A stretch of 64,000 nucleotides of DNA from Anaerolineales bacterium. Lineage in GTDB: Bacteria; Chloroflexota; Anaerolineae; Aggregatilineales; UBA2796. Below, one piece after another: positions 9,408 through 18,511 of the stretch. The notes under the pieces are model-generated. The model was not told the DNA's origin and did no database searches. It saw only the letters and a program-made list of their open reading frames with translations. The DNA lies in assembly GCA_015075625.1 (NCBI GenBank), contig JABTTZ010000001.1, positions 806,001 through 870,000 of the forward strand, read 5' to 3'. Each line of letters begins with the position of its first letter. Within the stretch, counting starts at the first letter, position 1. A program made the position numbers and the translations under genes.

Positions 9408-11102
9408 TTAGCCTCCAAGCGCCTTAACGATGGGTGACATGCCCGCTTGCAACATGCCCGTCATAATTTGCGGATAGACGCCCAAAATCACCAGCCACAC
9501 ACCGAGCAAGACCAACGCCGATTTGTCGATGATGGTCACATCCCCAACATCGGGGTAGCGGGCTTTGTTGAACTCCCCAAAAAAGACAAGCTGCACAACA
9601 CGCAGGACATAACCAGCGGTCAGGATGATCCCGACTACGCAGACGATAGCAATGATTGTGTAGTAGGTAAAGTTGGGGAAGTAGGTCGTTTGGAAGGCGG
9701 GATTCAAGATTGCCCCCCCTTGCGCAAAGACAGGGCCATGCCACAACCCTGTGAAGATGGGGAACTCGGCAATGAAGCCGCTGAACCCAGGCATTCCCAT
9801 CGAAACCAACCCGCCCAAGATGAAGGCGAACGCCACAAAGGGCATCACCTTCCCAAAACCCCCTAGCGAGGGAATATCCCGCGTGTGCGCACGGTCATAG
9901 ACCATCCCCACGCAAGAGAAGAACATCGCCGTCATGACCCCATGGCTGAACATCTGCAAGCCTGCGCCGGTCAGCCCGGTCAAGTTCATCGTGCTGATCC
10001 CTAGCATAACCAGCCCCATATGGCTGACCGAGGAAAAGCCAATGACATACTTGAAGTCGCGCTGGCGATAGGCAATGAACGCCCCATAAACGACATTTAC
10101 CGCCGTCAGCAAGATGATCCATGGTAAATGGACTTTCGCCCCTTCGGGCAGAAGCTGCACACCGATCCGCAGGGCAGCATAGGCACCCAGTTTCATCAGC
10201 ACGCCAGCGTGGATCATCGAGACCGCTGTAGGGGCGGCAACGTGACCATCAGGACTCCAGTTGTGGAAGGGGAACATGCCCGCCAACACACCAAAGCCGA
10301 TAAAGACCATCGGAAACCAGAAGCGGGCGACGCTGACCCCGCTTGATCCTGCCACATCAAAGGGACCCACCGCCCCAGCAATCTGCTGCCAGCGCGAGGC
10401 GACCTCGAAATGTTGAAAGCTGAAGCTGTACGCCGGATGGTTGGGGTCGCCAAGCGTCGTGCGCAGGGTGGCTAACGCCGCCTCGTTGCCGCTGAAGAAA
10501 CTCCCTGCCGAAAAATACATCACCAGCAGCCCAATCAAGGCGAAGAACGACCCAATCAGGATGTAGAGGGTCAGTTTCATCGCCGCGTATTCGCGGGTTG
10601 GTTTCCAACCCCACCCGGCGATGAGGAAGTACATCGGGAAGATGGCGAATTCGTACCAGAAAAACAGGAGGAACACATCCAGCGAAACGAACACCCCATA
10701 GACGCCGACCACCAAGAGGAGAAAGAACGCCATGAATTCCCGCAGACGGTGTTCGATCTTCCACGAGATGAGGACGCCACCGAACGCCGCTAACCCGGTC
10801 AGCAGTACCATCGGGGCGCTGATACCATCCGCCCCAACGTGGTAGCTGATGCCAAGCGCAGGCAGCCAGGGGATGTTCACCTCTTGAACGAAGAAGGATA
10901 AGCCCTTCAAGGCAGCGGTGTTCGCCGCCGCAATGTTCGTCGGCTGCATCATCTCGATGTAGACGAGCGCCGAGAGGACAAGGCAGGTTGCCGTGGCAAA
11001 AGCTGCAATGAGGCGGGTTTCCGTTTTCTGTTCGTCTTTTAGTAAAAACAGAATGAAGAACGCCGCCAATGTCGGTATGATCAGAATTGCTGTCAGTAAC
11101 AT
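9408..11102 (-). CDS. nuoM: NADH-quinone oxidoreductase subunit M, second copy, lacking the TM7 lysine
   Basis: 564 residues with the NuoM antiporter fold. The TM5 glutamate is present (FFWYEFAIFPMYFLIAGW), as are the TM8 lysine (HAGVLMKLGAYAALR) and the TM12 glutamate (GFSGFIAEFPIF). The TM7 lysine, found as AVKVP in the neighbouring copy and AVKMP in E. coli NuoM, is replaced by leucine (L273 in GVLAGMFPFHNW). It lies 11 bp downstream of the first nuoM, so this complex I arm has two M-type subunits. Whether this copy pumps by the usual route is uncertain. Confidence 0.93.
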   Translation of the reverse strand: MLLTAILIIPTLAAFFILFLLKDEQKTETRLIAAFATATCLVLSALVYIEMMQPTNIAAANTAALKGLSFFVQEVNIPWLPALGISYHVGADGISAPMVLLTGLAAFGGVLISWKIEHRLREFMAFFLLLVVGVYGVFVSLDVFLLFFWYEFAIFPMYFLIAGWGWKPTREYAAMKLTLYILIGSFFALIGLLVMYFSAGSFFSGNEAALATLRTTLGDPNHPAYSFSFQHFEVASRWQQIAGAVGPFDVAGSSGVSVARFWFPMVFIGFGVLAGMFPFHNWSPDGHVAAPTAVSMIHAGVLMKLGAYAALRIGVQLLPEGAKVHLPWIILLTAVNVVYGAFIAYRQRDFKYVIGFSSVSHMGLVMLGISTMNLTGLTGAGLQMFSHGVMTAMFFSCVGMVYDRAHTRDIPSLGGFGKVMPFVAFAFILGGLVSMGMPGFSGFIAEFPIFTGLWHGPVFAQGGAILNPAFQTTYFPNFTYYTIIAIVCVVGIILTAGYVLRVVQLVFFGEFNKARYPDVGDVTIIDKSALVLLGVWLVILGVYPQIMTGMLQAGMSPIVKALGG

Positions 11103-11113
11103 GCGTGTATCCT

Positions 11114-12736
11114 TTAGCCCCCGAACAGGCGCGTGACCGTCTGGTTGATCACGGGCATGATCCAGTTCGGGTAGATGCCCGTCACCAGCATCAGCACCAT
11201 GAGCGGCGCAAGCGCCACCATTTCACGGAATTCAATTTCGAGATGATGCCCTCGCCAGTGTTCATTCACCGGACCCGCCAAGACCGCCCGAATACCCTTC
11301 AGGATATACGCGCCGGTCATCAGCAAGCCGAACATGGCAATAAAGACGAACGCGGGGTAAATCCACCACGCTCCGGCAATCACTTGGTATTCGCTGACAA
11401 AGCCCGCCAGCCCAGGCAAACCGAGGCTGCCCATACTGACAAAGACGAGTAACCCGCCATACATGGGGGCGATGTTCCACAACCCGCCAAAATCGGTAAG
11501 CTGTCGTGTGTGCGCCTTATGATAGAGCGCCCCCACCAGCAAGAACATCCCCGCTGAACTAAGTCCGTGTGTGAACATCTGCAACACTGCGCCGTTTGTC
11601 GCCATGGTCACCGAGCGGACAACGATCTCACGGTTTTCGATCACCGCACCGGTGTAGAGATTATTGTAAACGGCTGCGAACGCGGCGATTCCCAAGACGA
11701 CGAAGCCCATATGGTTCACAGAACTATAAGCGACCAGCCGTTTGAAGTCGTTCTGACCCCATGCCGCCAATGCGCCGAGGATGATCCCCAACACAGCGAG
11801 CGTAGCAATGACCGGCGCGAAACTTGCCGATTGCGCCGGAAAAAGCGGCACAACCAAGCGCAAAAAGCCATACGCGCCGAGCTTGAGCAAAATCCCTGCC
11901 AGCAGCATCGAACCACCCGTTGGTGCTTCGGTGTGCGCATCGGGCAGCCATGTGTGGAAGGGGTAGACCGGCACTTTCACGGCAAAGGCGAGGAAGAAGG
12001 CGATGAACAAGAACCCCTTCACCACATTCAGATTACCACTGAAGGGCAAGCTGATCGCCGCCCCAGTTGCCGTTAGGTCTTTGGGGAAATTCGCCAACAG
12101 TGTTGGGATGTCCATCGTCCCCGTGATCACGGTGATCACCTGAATGGCAAGCAGCAGACCAAGCGACCCCGCCATCGTGTACAAGAAAAACTTGAACGAG
12201 GCATATTGACGCTTTGCCCCGCCCCAGTAGTTGATCAGGAAGTACATCGGCACAAGCCCGACTTCCCAGAAGATGAAGAAAATGAGCAGATCAAGCGAGA
12301 CAAACACGCCCAAGACGCCCATTTCCATAAAGAGGAACAGCGCCATGATCTCATGGACGCGATCCGTCACTTCGTAGCTGATCAAAATAGCAAGGGGGGT
12401 CAAAATTGCCGCCAAAAGGATCATGGCAACGCTCAGACCATCGACCCCCACATGCCAATGCGAACCAAGTAGGTCAAAAAATGGCGCCACGTTCTGGCAC
12501 GCGAAGCCATAAGGCGACCCCGCACTTGCCGCCGCCATTTCGGTGGGGACATTCCCCGGCGGGCAGTTCCCCCCGGCATAGCTGTAAAACAGGAAGATCG
12601 CCAAGCCCAACACAGCAAGGCTGAACCCCAACGCCACAAGGCGGGCAAGGTTCTTTTGGCTGCGGGGTAAGACGATGACCACGCCCGCGCCGAGCATCGG
12701 CAGGAACGTGATCAGGCTGAGTAAGTCGAGATTCAT
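11114..12736 (-). CDS. nuoM: NADH-quinone oxidoreductase subunit M, first copy
   Basis: 540 residues with about 14 TM helices. All expected pumping residues are visible: TM5 glutamate (FWEVGLVPMYFLINYWG), TM7 lysine (FAVKVPVYPFHTWLPDAH), TM8 lysine (LAGILLKLGAYGFLR) and TM12 glutamate (GLAGFVSEYQVI). Residues 60-90 form a periplasmic-type loop with two cysteines. It lies between nuoL and the second nuoM, with nine or so bases to nuoL. This is the canonical NuoM of the pair. Confidence 0.94.
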   Translation of the reverse strand: MNLDLLSLITFLPMLGAGVVIVLPRSQKNLARLVALGFSLAVLGLAIFLFYSYAGGNCPPGNVPTEMAAASAGSPYGFACQNVAPFFDLLGSHWHVGVDGLSVAMILLAAILTPLAILISYEVTDRVHEIMALFLFMEMGVLGVFVSLDLLIFFIFWEVGLVPMYFLINYWGGAKRQYASFKFFLYTMAGSLGLLLAIQVITVITGTMDIPTLLANFPKDLTATGAAISLPFSGNLNVVKGFLFIAFFLAFAVKVPVYPFHTWLPDAHTEAPTGGSMLLAGILLKLGAYGFLRLVVPLFPAQSASFAPVIATLAVLGIILGALAAWGQNDFKRLVAYSSVNHMGFVVLGIAAFAAVYNNLYTGAVIENREIVVRSVTMATNGAVLQMFTHGLSSAGMFLLVGALYHKAHTRQLTDFGGLWNIAPMYGGLLVFVSMGSLGLPGLAGFVSEYQVIAGAWWIYPAFVFIAMFGLLMTGAYILKGIRAVLAGPVNEHWRGHHLEIEFREMVALAPLMVLMLVTGIYPNWIMPVINQTVTRLFGG

Positions 12737-12744
12737 GATGACTC

Positions 12745-15201
12745 CTAATCCCCGCTGTCGCTTGGCTGTGTCTTATCCCCTGTGTTTCCGAAAATCATCA
12801 CAATGGCAATGGCAATCGCCCCTTGAATGATGATGAAGATCGGAATCGCGTTTGGCGCAACGGAGGCAACCGCCAAATTCAAGCCGACGATCAGCGCTGC
12901 AATCAGGGCGAACAAGAGGTATTGCTGCACGCGCCCCGTTTGGAGCGGGCGCAAGCCCTTTGCTGCGTCGGCAATTGCTTCGGGAATACCATCTCCCACA
13001 CCGTCGATCACCACGCGGTTGAATTCTTTGAACACATCCCCGATACGCCCGGCAAGGCGGGCAAAGAAGTGGATCACGCCGTCGATCACGCCCTGATCCA
13101 AGATCGTCGCTGCCACCTTATCGGAAAACCAGCGCACCGGCTTGATGAAATATGCCTGATAGAACTCGTCAATGAAGTACTTGTTCTTCAGCAGGCGGTA
13201 CGTCCCCTCGCCAACGATGCCTTCCACCGGATCAGGCTCACCCAAAACGACGGGACGCCGAATATAGAGGGCATAGCCCGCATAGGCGCCCAAGCCAAAG
13301 ACGGTGAACGAGAGCAGCACGGGCAAGATGTTAAAATCTGGCAAGTGCGGTGCTTCGGGCAAGGTATAGCCGATGTACTTGATAAACGGCTTTTCAATCC
13401 CAAACCCCGACAACACAGGCCCAACAATGGGGAAACTAGGGTTGACCCCCACAAAGCCAGCGATCAAGGCAAACCCGGCGAGGATGATCAAGGGGAAGGT
13501 CATCGTGACACTGACCCCCCGTTCCGTCGGACCGTCACCGCGTGCGGGGTCGTAATGCTTGGCATGGATTGCCGCCTCGGTGCGCGGCGATCCTAAGAAG
13601 GTCATGGCAATCTGGCGCATCGTGTAGAACGCCGTCAAGATTGCTGCCGCCGCCAGACAGACGAGGACAAATAACCCAATTGGGGTGTGGCTCATCGCCG
13701 CCCACGCCTCCGCAAGGATTTCATCCTTCGACCAGAAGCCAGCAGTAACCAGCGGGAAACCCGCCAACGCCGCGCCACCGATTACAAAGGTGATCCCCGT
13801 CACGGGCATGTTGCGCAGCAGCCCGCCCATGTTACGCATGTCTTGCGGGTCGAATACCTCGCCATGCGCGGCGTGTTCCTCGTGCGAATCCCCATGCCCA
13901 TGTGCGGCGTGTTCACCCTCGCCATGCCCGTGATCGGCATGGGCTGTTGCCTGGTGATCCTCGCTGTGATCGTCGCCATGCCCGTGCGCCCCATGCGCCA
14001 CATGATGACCATGTTCCATGGCATGAATGACCGACCCCGACCCCATAAACAAAAGTGCCTTGAAGAAGGCATGGGTGATCAGGTGGAAGGCGGCGGCGGC
14101 ATAACCGCCCACGCCAAGCGCAGCAACCATGAACCCTAACTGGCTGATCGTTGAGTATGCCAGCACCTTTTTGATGTCGTTTTGGGCAACGGCTATGGTT
14201 GCCGCAAAGACCGCCGTGATTGCCCCAATGACTGCCATAGCAACCATCGGTGAGGAGAGGATGCCATCTTCAACATGGCTGCCCACCGAAAGAATGGGGT
14301 ACATCCGCAAGAGCAGGTAAATACCAGCGGAAACCATCGCCGCCGCATGAATCATCGCGCTGACGGGCGTTGGGCCCTTCATGGCGTCGGGCAGCCACAC
14401 ATGAAGCGGGAACTGCGCCGATTTCCCCACCGTGCCAATGAAGACGCAAATTCCGATCAGTCCGGCGGCGCTTAGACCGAGGAAGCCGCCAACGGCTGGT
14501 GTTGCGGCTAAGCCGCTCATTGTTTCTTCGCTGAAGAAGATCGTGCGGAAATTGAGCGTCCCTGTCGTTGCCCACAGGTAGGCAATGCCAATCATGAAGA
14601 TCACGTCAGCGACGCGGGTGGTCATGAAGGCTTTGATCGCCGCCTGATAGGGGGCTACCCCGTCCACTTCGTCCTGTGGGGCGCGGTCATACCAAAAGCC
14701 AATGAGCAGGTACGAACACAAGCCCATCACTTCCCAACCGACAAACAGCATCAGCAGGTTATCGGCAACGACGAGCGTCAACATAGCGCCCGCAAAGAGG
14801 GAGAGATAGGCAAAAAAGCGCGGGTTGCGCTTATCATGTGCCATGTAGCCGAGAGAGTAGATGAAGATCATCAAACAGGCAATTGGCACCATAAACAACA
14901 GCGCCACCGTTAGCGGGTCAACGGCAACGCCCATGCTCAGCGCCCCCGATCCTGCCCCGCCCACGCTGTTTGCCAGCCAGTCAATCCCGCTGCCGAAAAT
15001 ACGCTCTTTGCCCAGCGTCGGAAATTGCACCGCCCGCAGGACGACAGACAAGCTCATCACTAACGAGAGACCCATTGCCCCAATTGCCGTGATGTGCGTC
15101 AGAAGGCGGTTGCGCCCCGCAAAGAGCAAGATCACCATAAAGGCGACCAACGGCGGCACGGGAATCAACCACGGAAGATTATTTGCGTCAAACCAATTCA
15201 T
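12745..15201 (-). CDS. nuoL: NADH-quinone oxidoreductase subunit L with histidine-rich loop insertion
   Basis: 818 residues, clearly longer than the roughly 610-650 of typical NuoL. The antiporter core is intact: TM5 glutamate (FVGWEVMGLCSYLLIGFW), TM7 lysine (GTVGKSAQFPLHVWLPDAM), QNDIKKVLAYSTISQLGFM, and TM12 lysine (GFWSKDEIL). Between GSVIHAMEH and QDMRNMGGL, where most NuoL proteins have only a few residues, there is an insertion of about 55 residues (about 392-450) made of His, Gly, Asp, Glu and Ala. The C-terminus carries further helices, presumably the lateral helix and anchor. Fourth of the eight nuo genes. Confidence 0.95.
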   Translation of the reverse strand: MNWFDANNLPWLIPVPPLVAFMVILLFAGRNRLLTHITAIGAMGLSLVMSLSVVLRAVQFPTLGKERIFGSGIDWLANSVGGAGSGALSMGVAVDPLTVALLFMVPIACLMIFIYSLGYMAHDKRNPRFFAYLSLFAGAMLTLVVADNLLMLFVGWEVMGLCSYLLIGFWYDRAPQDEVDGVAPYQAAIKAFMTTRVADVIFMIGIAYLWATTGTLNFRTIFFSEETMSGLAATPAVGGFLGLSAAGLIGICVFIGTVGKSAQFPLHVWLPDAMKGPTPVSAMIHAAAMVSAGIYLLLRMYPILSVGSHVEDGILSSPMVAMAVIGAITAVFAATIAVAQNDIKKVLAYSTISQLGFMVAALGVGGYAAAAFHLITHAFFKALLFMGSGSVIHAMEHGHHVAHGAHGHGDDHSEDHQATAHADHGHGEGEHAAHGHGDSHEEHAAHGEVFDPQDMRNMGGLLRNMPVTGITFVIGGAALAGFPLVTAGFWSKDEILAEAWAAMSHTPIGLFVLVCLAAAAILTAFYTMRQIAMTFLGSPRTEAAIHAKHYDPARGDGPTERGVSVTMTFPLIILAGFALIAGFVGVNPSFPIVGPVLSGFGIEKPFIKYIGYTLPEAPHLPDFNILPVLLSFTVFGLGAYAGYALYIRRPVVLGEPDPVEGIVGEGTYRLLKNKYFIDEFYQAYFIKPVRWFSDKVAATILDQGVIDGVIHFFARLAGRIGDVFKEFNRVVIDGVGDGIPEAIADAAKGLRPLQTGRVQQYLLFALIAALIVGLNLAVASVAPNAIPIFIIIQGAIAIAIVMIFGNTGDKTQPSDSGD

Positions 15202-15240
15202 AGATGTTTCCTTTAGAAGCCGCTCTGCCCCTCACTTGGC

Positions 15241-15579
15241 TTATAGCCGGAGCGAGTCCACATTTTCTGCGATGATGGTCTTCTTATTGCGGAAGACGCT
15301 CAAAATCAGCGCCAGACCGACTGCGGCTTCGGCGGCGGCGACTACAAAGACGAAAATGGCGAAGGTCTGCCCCGCCACGCCCGCCTGTAAGCCGCTCCCC
15401 GTCGCCGTTGTTGTGGGCGTCAAGAAACGCCAAAACGCCACGAGGTTGATATTCGTGGCGGTCAACATGAGTTCAATGCCCATGAGAATGGCAATCGCGT
15501 TTCGCCTTGCCAGCACCGCATAGATGCCGATGCAGAACAAGAGCGCCGCGACAAGTAAGTAAGCTGTCAACGGTACCAT
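15241..15579 (-). CDS. nuoK: NADH-quinone oxidoreductase subunit K
   Basis: 112 residues with three TM helices. The two conserved membrane glutamates of the family are present (MGIELMLTATNINLVAF and VVAAAEAAVGLALIL). Residues 50-72 form a slightly long Thr/Gly-rich loop between helices two and three. It lies between nuoJ and nuoL with short gaps (about 33 and 39 bp). ATG at 15579. Confidence 0.95.
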   Translation of the reverse strand: MVPLTAYLLVAALLFCIGIYAVLARRNAIAILMGIELMLTATNINLVAFWRFLTPTTTATGSGLQAGVAGQTFAIFVFVVAAAEAAVGLALILSVFRNKKTIIAENVDSLRL

Positions 15580-15612
15580 GACGAGTGATCCCCTTGTGGT
15601 TTCTGCGGTGTT

Positions 15613-16134
15613 CTATTCTTCGCCACGCGCCAGCACAATCGATCCAACCATGGCTGCCTCAAGAAGGACAGAGGCAAGCAGGAAGGGCAACACGTACTGA
15701 TTCAAATCGACGAAGGCAATCCCCATATCGCGCAGGCTGTCTCCGCTAATTGCCCCAACGGGTTCACGCGGGAACAGCGGGTTTGTGCCGCTGGATGCCA
15801 TGACAATAGTGAACGCCAGGACAAGAAAGGTGAGCGCCGCACCCGCCAACCCAAGCGACCATTGGCTGTTGGGGAGTTCTTGAATACCCATCATCCGGCG
15901 GGTGAGCATGATGGCAAAGATGATCAGGATCACGATTGCCCCAATATAGACGAGAACTTGTACCGCCGCCAAAAATGGCGCTGAAAGCATGACAAACAAG
16001 CCCGCCGCCCCAAACAAGCTAATGATCAACCACAGCGCAGAATGAAACAGGTTGCGGTTGATCACCACCGCCAGTGCGCCGCCGATGGTCAGAACGGTGA
16101 GGATACCGAAAAAGCCCCACTCGACCAAGTTCAT
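15613..16134 (-). CDS. nuoJ: NADH-quinone oxidoreductase subunit J
   Basis: About 173 residues with five TM helices, including the segment VLVYIGAIVILIIFAIMLTRR that marks the NuoJ pi-bulge helix. The frame extends upstream to 16200 but the added residues are Arg-rich and unlike the family. ATG at 16134 (MNLVEWGFFGIL) with GGAG upstream is the better start. It sits between nuoH and nuoK. Confidence 0.93.
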   Translation of the reverse strand: MNLVEWGFFGILTVLTIGGALAVVINRNLFHSALWLIISLFGAAGLFVMLSAPFLAAVQVLVYIGAIVILIIFAIMLTRRMMGIQELPNSQWSLGLAGAALTFLVLAFTIVMASSGTNPLFPREPVGAISGDSLRDMGIAFVDLNQYVLPFLLASVLLEAAMVGSIVLARGEE

Positions 16135-16221
16135 AATGGTGTCTTCTCCTTCACAGTACAGCGTTCTTGCTGTTCGTCGTCCACCCCCCCTCGCCCTCAA
16201 CAGAGCGGAGAGGGGAAATGA

Positions 16222-17490
16222 TTAATCCCCCGCCGCCGGTTCAACCGCCGTTGAGGGTTTCCGATCCAATTTCCGTTCGGCAATCAAACTCCGAATATGG
16301 GTTTGTTCCGTCGTGGCGTAATTCTTTAGGGCATTGCTTGCCACTATCCACAAGGCGATGTTTCCGATCAGGCAAACCACCGCACGGGGAAGTTCGGCAA
16401 GGAAACCCGCCCCCAAAACCCCACCAAGTATCCCCGCCAAGCCGCCTGCTTCCACGGCTGCCCGTGCCGCAGCGTAATCCGGCACAAAGAGTTTTCCCAA
16501 CAGGGCGATGATGATGATGTTCGCCAATGCCAGCGGGACGAGGAACTTCCAGTTGAATGCCATCATGTGGTCAATGCGGAAACGCGGCATTGTGGCGCGA
16601 ATGAGCATGACGAGGAAGTATACCAACACCGATTTCCCCATCATGACCATAAACCCAAAGACCTCGCTACCGGGCTGCCCCGTGCCGAGGAACTGCCAAC
16701 CACCCATGAACAAAATGACCGTCAGAACGCAAATCACGAAGCCGTGAATGAATTCCGACGCCATGAACATCCCAAACTTCATCCCGGTGTACTCAATGTT
16801 GTAGCCAGCGATGATTTCCGACTCCGCCTCCATCAAATCGAAGGGCGAGCGTCCCGCCTCTGCCAACTGCGAGACGAAGAAGATGAAGGCACTCACTGGC
16901 GCCACGAAGATATAGGCAATCGTCTGCCCATGGACGATGCCCTGCATACTCATCGTCCCCGCCAGCATGACTGGGACAACCAGCGCCAAGATCGTTGGCA
17001 CTTCATAGCTGATCAGCGCCGCAATGACGCGAAAGGCACCGAGCAGCGAGTATTTGTTGTTGCTCCCCCACCCCGCCAGCATAATTGCCAGCGTTCCTAA
17101 GGAGGCGACGGCGATAAAGTACAACACGCCAATGTTCAAATCTGCCCCAATCCAACTGGCGCTGAAGGGGACGACGGCAAAGATCATGATCACCGATGCC
17201 ACCGCCAACAAGGGGGCAATGTTATACACGTGGCGATCTGCGTTGGCGGGCGTGATGTCTTCCTTTGTGATCAGCTTGCCGAGGTCGGCAAAGGATTGAA
17301 ACAACCCATAAGGACCCGTCCGATTCGGACCGACCCGATCCTGAATGCGCCCGGCAACCTTCCGCTCTAGCCAAATTGAGAACAAAATCCACACCAAGCC
17401 GAAGCTGGCGCAGACGATCACGCCGAGCAAGGACGCCACAAAAAAGGCGGCATCCTTGTTCCAGCCCAAATCAATTAATGTCTGTACCAT
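16222..17490 (-). CDS. nuoH: NADH-quinone oxidoreductase subunit H
   Basis: 422 residues with about eight to nine TM helices. It shows the family signatures ERKVAGRIQDRVGPNRTGPYG and LAEAGRSPFDLMEAESEIIAGYN, which form the quinone-site loop, and MPRFRIDHMMAFNWKFLVP. It follows nuoA directly; nuoB, C, D and I, which normally lie between or beside these genes, are absent here. ATG at 17490. Confidence 0.96.
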   Translation of the reverse strand: MVQTLIDLGWNKDAAFFVASLLGVIVCASFGLVWILFSIWLERKVAGRIQDRVGPNRTGPYGLFQSFADLGKLITKEDITPANADRHVYNIAPLLAVASVIMIFAVVPFSASWIGADLNIGVLYFIAVASLGTLAIMLAGWGSNNKYSLLGAFRVIAALISYEVPTILALVVPVMLAGTMSMQGIVHGQTIAYIFVAPVSAFIFFVSQLAEAGRSPFDLMEAESEIIAGYNIEYTGMKFGMFMASEFIHGFVICVLTVILFMGGWQFLGTGQPGSEVFGFMVMMGKSVLVYFLVMLIRATMPRFRIDHMMAFNWKFLVPLALANIIIIALLGKLFVPDYAAARAAVEAGGLAGILGGVLGAGFLAELPRAVVCLIGNIALWIVASNALKNYATTEQTHIRSLIAERKLDRKPSTAVEPAAGD

Positions 17491-17541
17491 AATGCGCCCC
17501 TCTTACCGGACGAAATCGTGTTGCGAAGGTCACGAACGTTG

Positions 17542-17907
17542 TTATTGCCATTCCAATGCCCCTTTGCGCCATGCGTAGACCAGCCCCACGCCCAAAATGG
17601 CGATGAAGGCGATCATGACGACAATGGCGAACAGCGGCAGTTGGTTATAGGCCACCGCCCAAGGGAACAGGAAGATCATCTCGATGTCGAAGATCAAGAA
17701 GATCAGGGCATATAGGTAATATTGCACCTTAAACTGAACCCATGCATCTCCCATCGTTTCGATCCCGCACTCATATGTCTCCATCTTTAATGGATTGGAG
17801 CGGCGCGGTGCAAGGCGCAGCAACTGCGGCGCGAGAACCGGTACCGCCGGGAGTATCGGGGCGATGACGAAGAACATGGCGATGAAAATCCACTCTTGCT
17901 GCTGCAT
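17542..17907 (-). CDS. nuoA: NADH-quinone oxidoreductase subunit A
   Basis: 121 residues with three TM helices and the NuoA signatures [19 protein letters not shown] and [15 protein letters not shown] at 17907 is chosen because GGGGGA lies at proper spacing; the frame could run to 17985 with an atypical leader. It is the first gene of the operon, so the peripheral-arm genes (nuoB-G, I) must lie elsewhere. The upstream gap (17908-18120) shows no promoter I would defend. Confidence 0.93.
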   Translation of the reverse strand: MQQQEWIFIAMFFVIAPILPAVPVLAPQLLRLAPRRSNPLKMETYECGIETMGDAWVQFKVQYYLYALIFLIFDIEMIFLFPWAVAYNQLPLFAIVVMIAFIAILGVGLVYAWRKGALEWQ

Positions 17908-18120
17908 GTCTTTCCCCCTCGGAATTGCTGCCGAGATTTTTGAGGCTACTGGCGCATGATTTTCTTGGATTGTGATAAGCGTCACCTATTGTAACGCGCC
18001 CTGTGCGGTTTGCCATACAGAAGTTTCGCGCTAATCCTCTTGCCACAGACAAGACGTTTTTTCAAAAACACATAGCCTCTTTCTGCTTACGCCTAAAGGG
18101 GTTAGGGGAGGGGCTTATTC

Positions 18121-18492
18121 GTGCGGAAAGTCCCTGTCTTGCGGCAGATGGTCGAAGGTGATCCGTTGGCGGAGATTGTCCCTGAACTGCCCCCCACGCC
18201 AGAGAATGTGATCGTCACGAAGCAGTACGCCAGCGCTTTTTTCGGCACCTCGTTGGCGGCGATGCTGACGGCGCTCAAAGTCGATACCGTCATCCTTACG
18301 GGCTGCTCTACCAGCGGCTGCATTCGGGCGACGGCAGTGGATGGGATGCAGTACGGCTTTCGGGTCATTGTCCCGCGTGAGTGTGTCGCAGACCGCCACG
18401 CTGCCCCCCACGAGGCAAACTTATTCGATATTGGCGCGAAGTACGGCGATGTTGTCACGCGGGCGGAGGTCTTAGCCTATTTTGCCCGCTGA
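18121..18492 (+). pseudogene. Truncated isochorismatase-family cysteine hydrolase (N-carbamoylsarcosine amidase-like)
   Basis: Only the C-terminal 123 residues of a roughly 200-240-residue cysteine hydrolase remain. The catalytic cysteine segment (VILTGCSTSGCIRATAVDGM), the lysine segment (VIVTKQYASAFFGTSL) and the late stretch FRVIVPRECVADRH are well preserved. The N-terminal strand with the catalytic aspartate is missing. An in-frame stop at 18103 blocks extension upstream, and the only start is a GTG at 18121 without a ribosome site. The remaining sequence is not degraded, so the deletion is probably recent, or the locus is misassembled. Predicted inactive. Confidence 0.75.
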
Positions 18493-18511
18493 GTCGTACT
18501 TGCAGAGCGGG

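Noticed and set aside
12823-13596. Forward-strand frame of 257 codons inside nuoL
   Set aside because: Composition is that of an antisense shadow; the NuoL C-terminus is clear on the reverse strand.
13855-14030. Short repeats in nuoL as a minisatellite or CRISPR-like array
   Set aside because: The repeats are codon-scale (His/Gly/Asp/Glu) and in frame, explained by a histidine-rich protein loop; no spacers.
16567-17100. Forward-strand frame of 177 codons inside nuoH
   Set aside because: His/Arg/Asp-rich shadow of nuoH; NuoH motifs are intact on the other strand.
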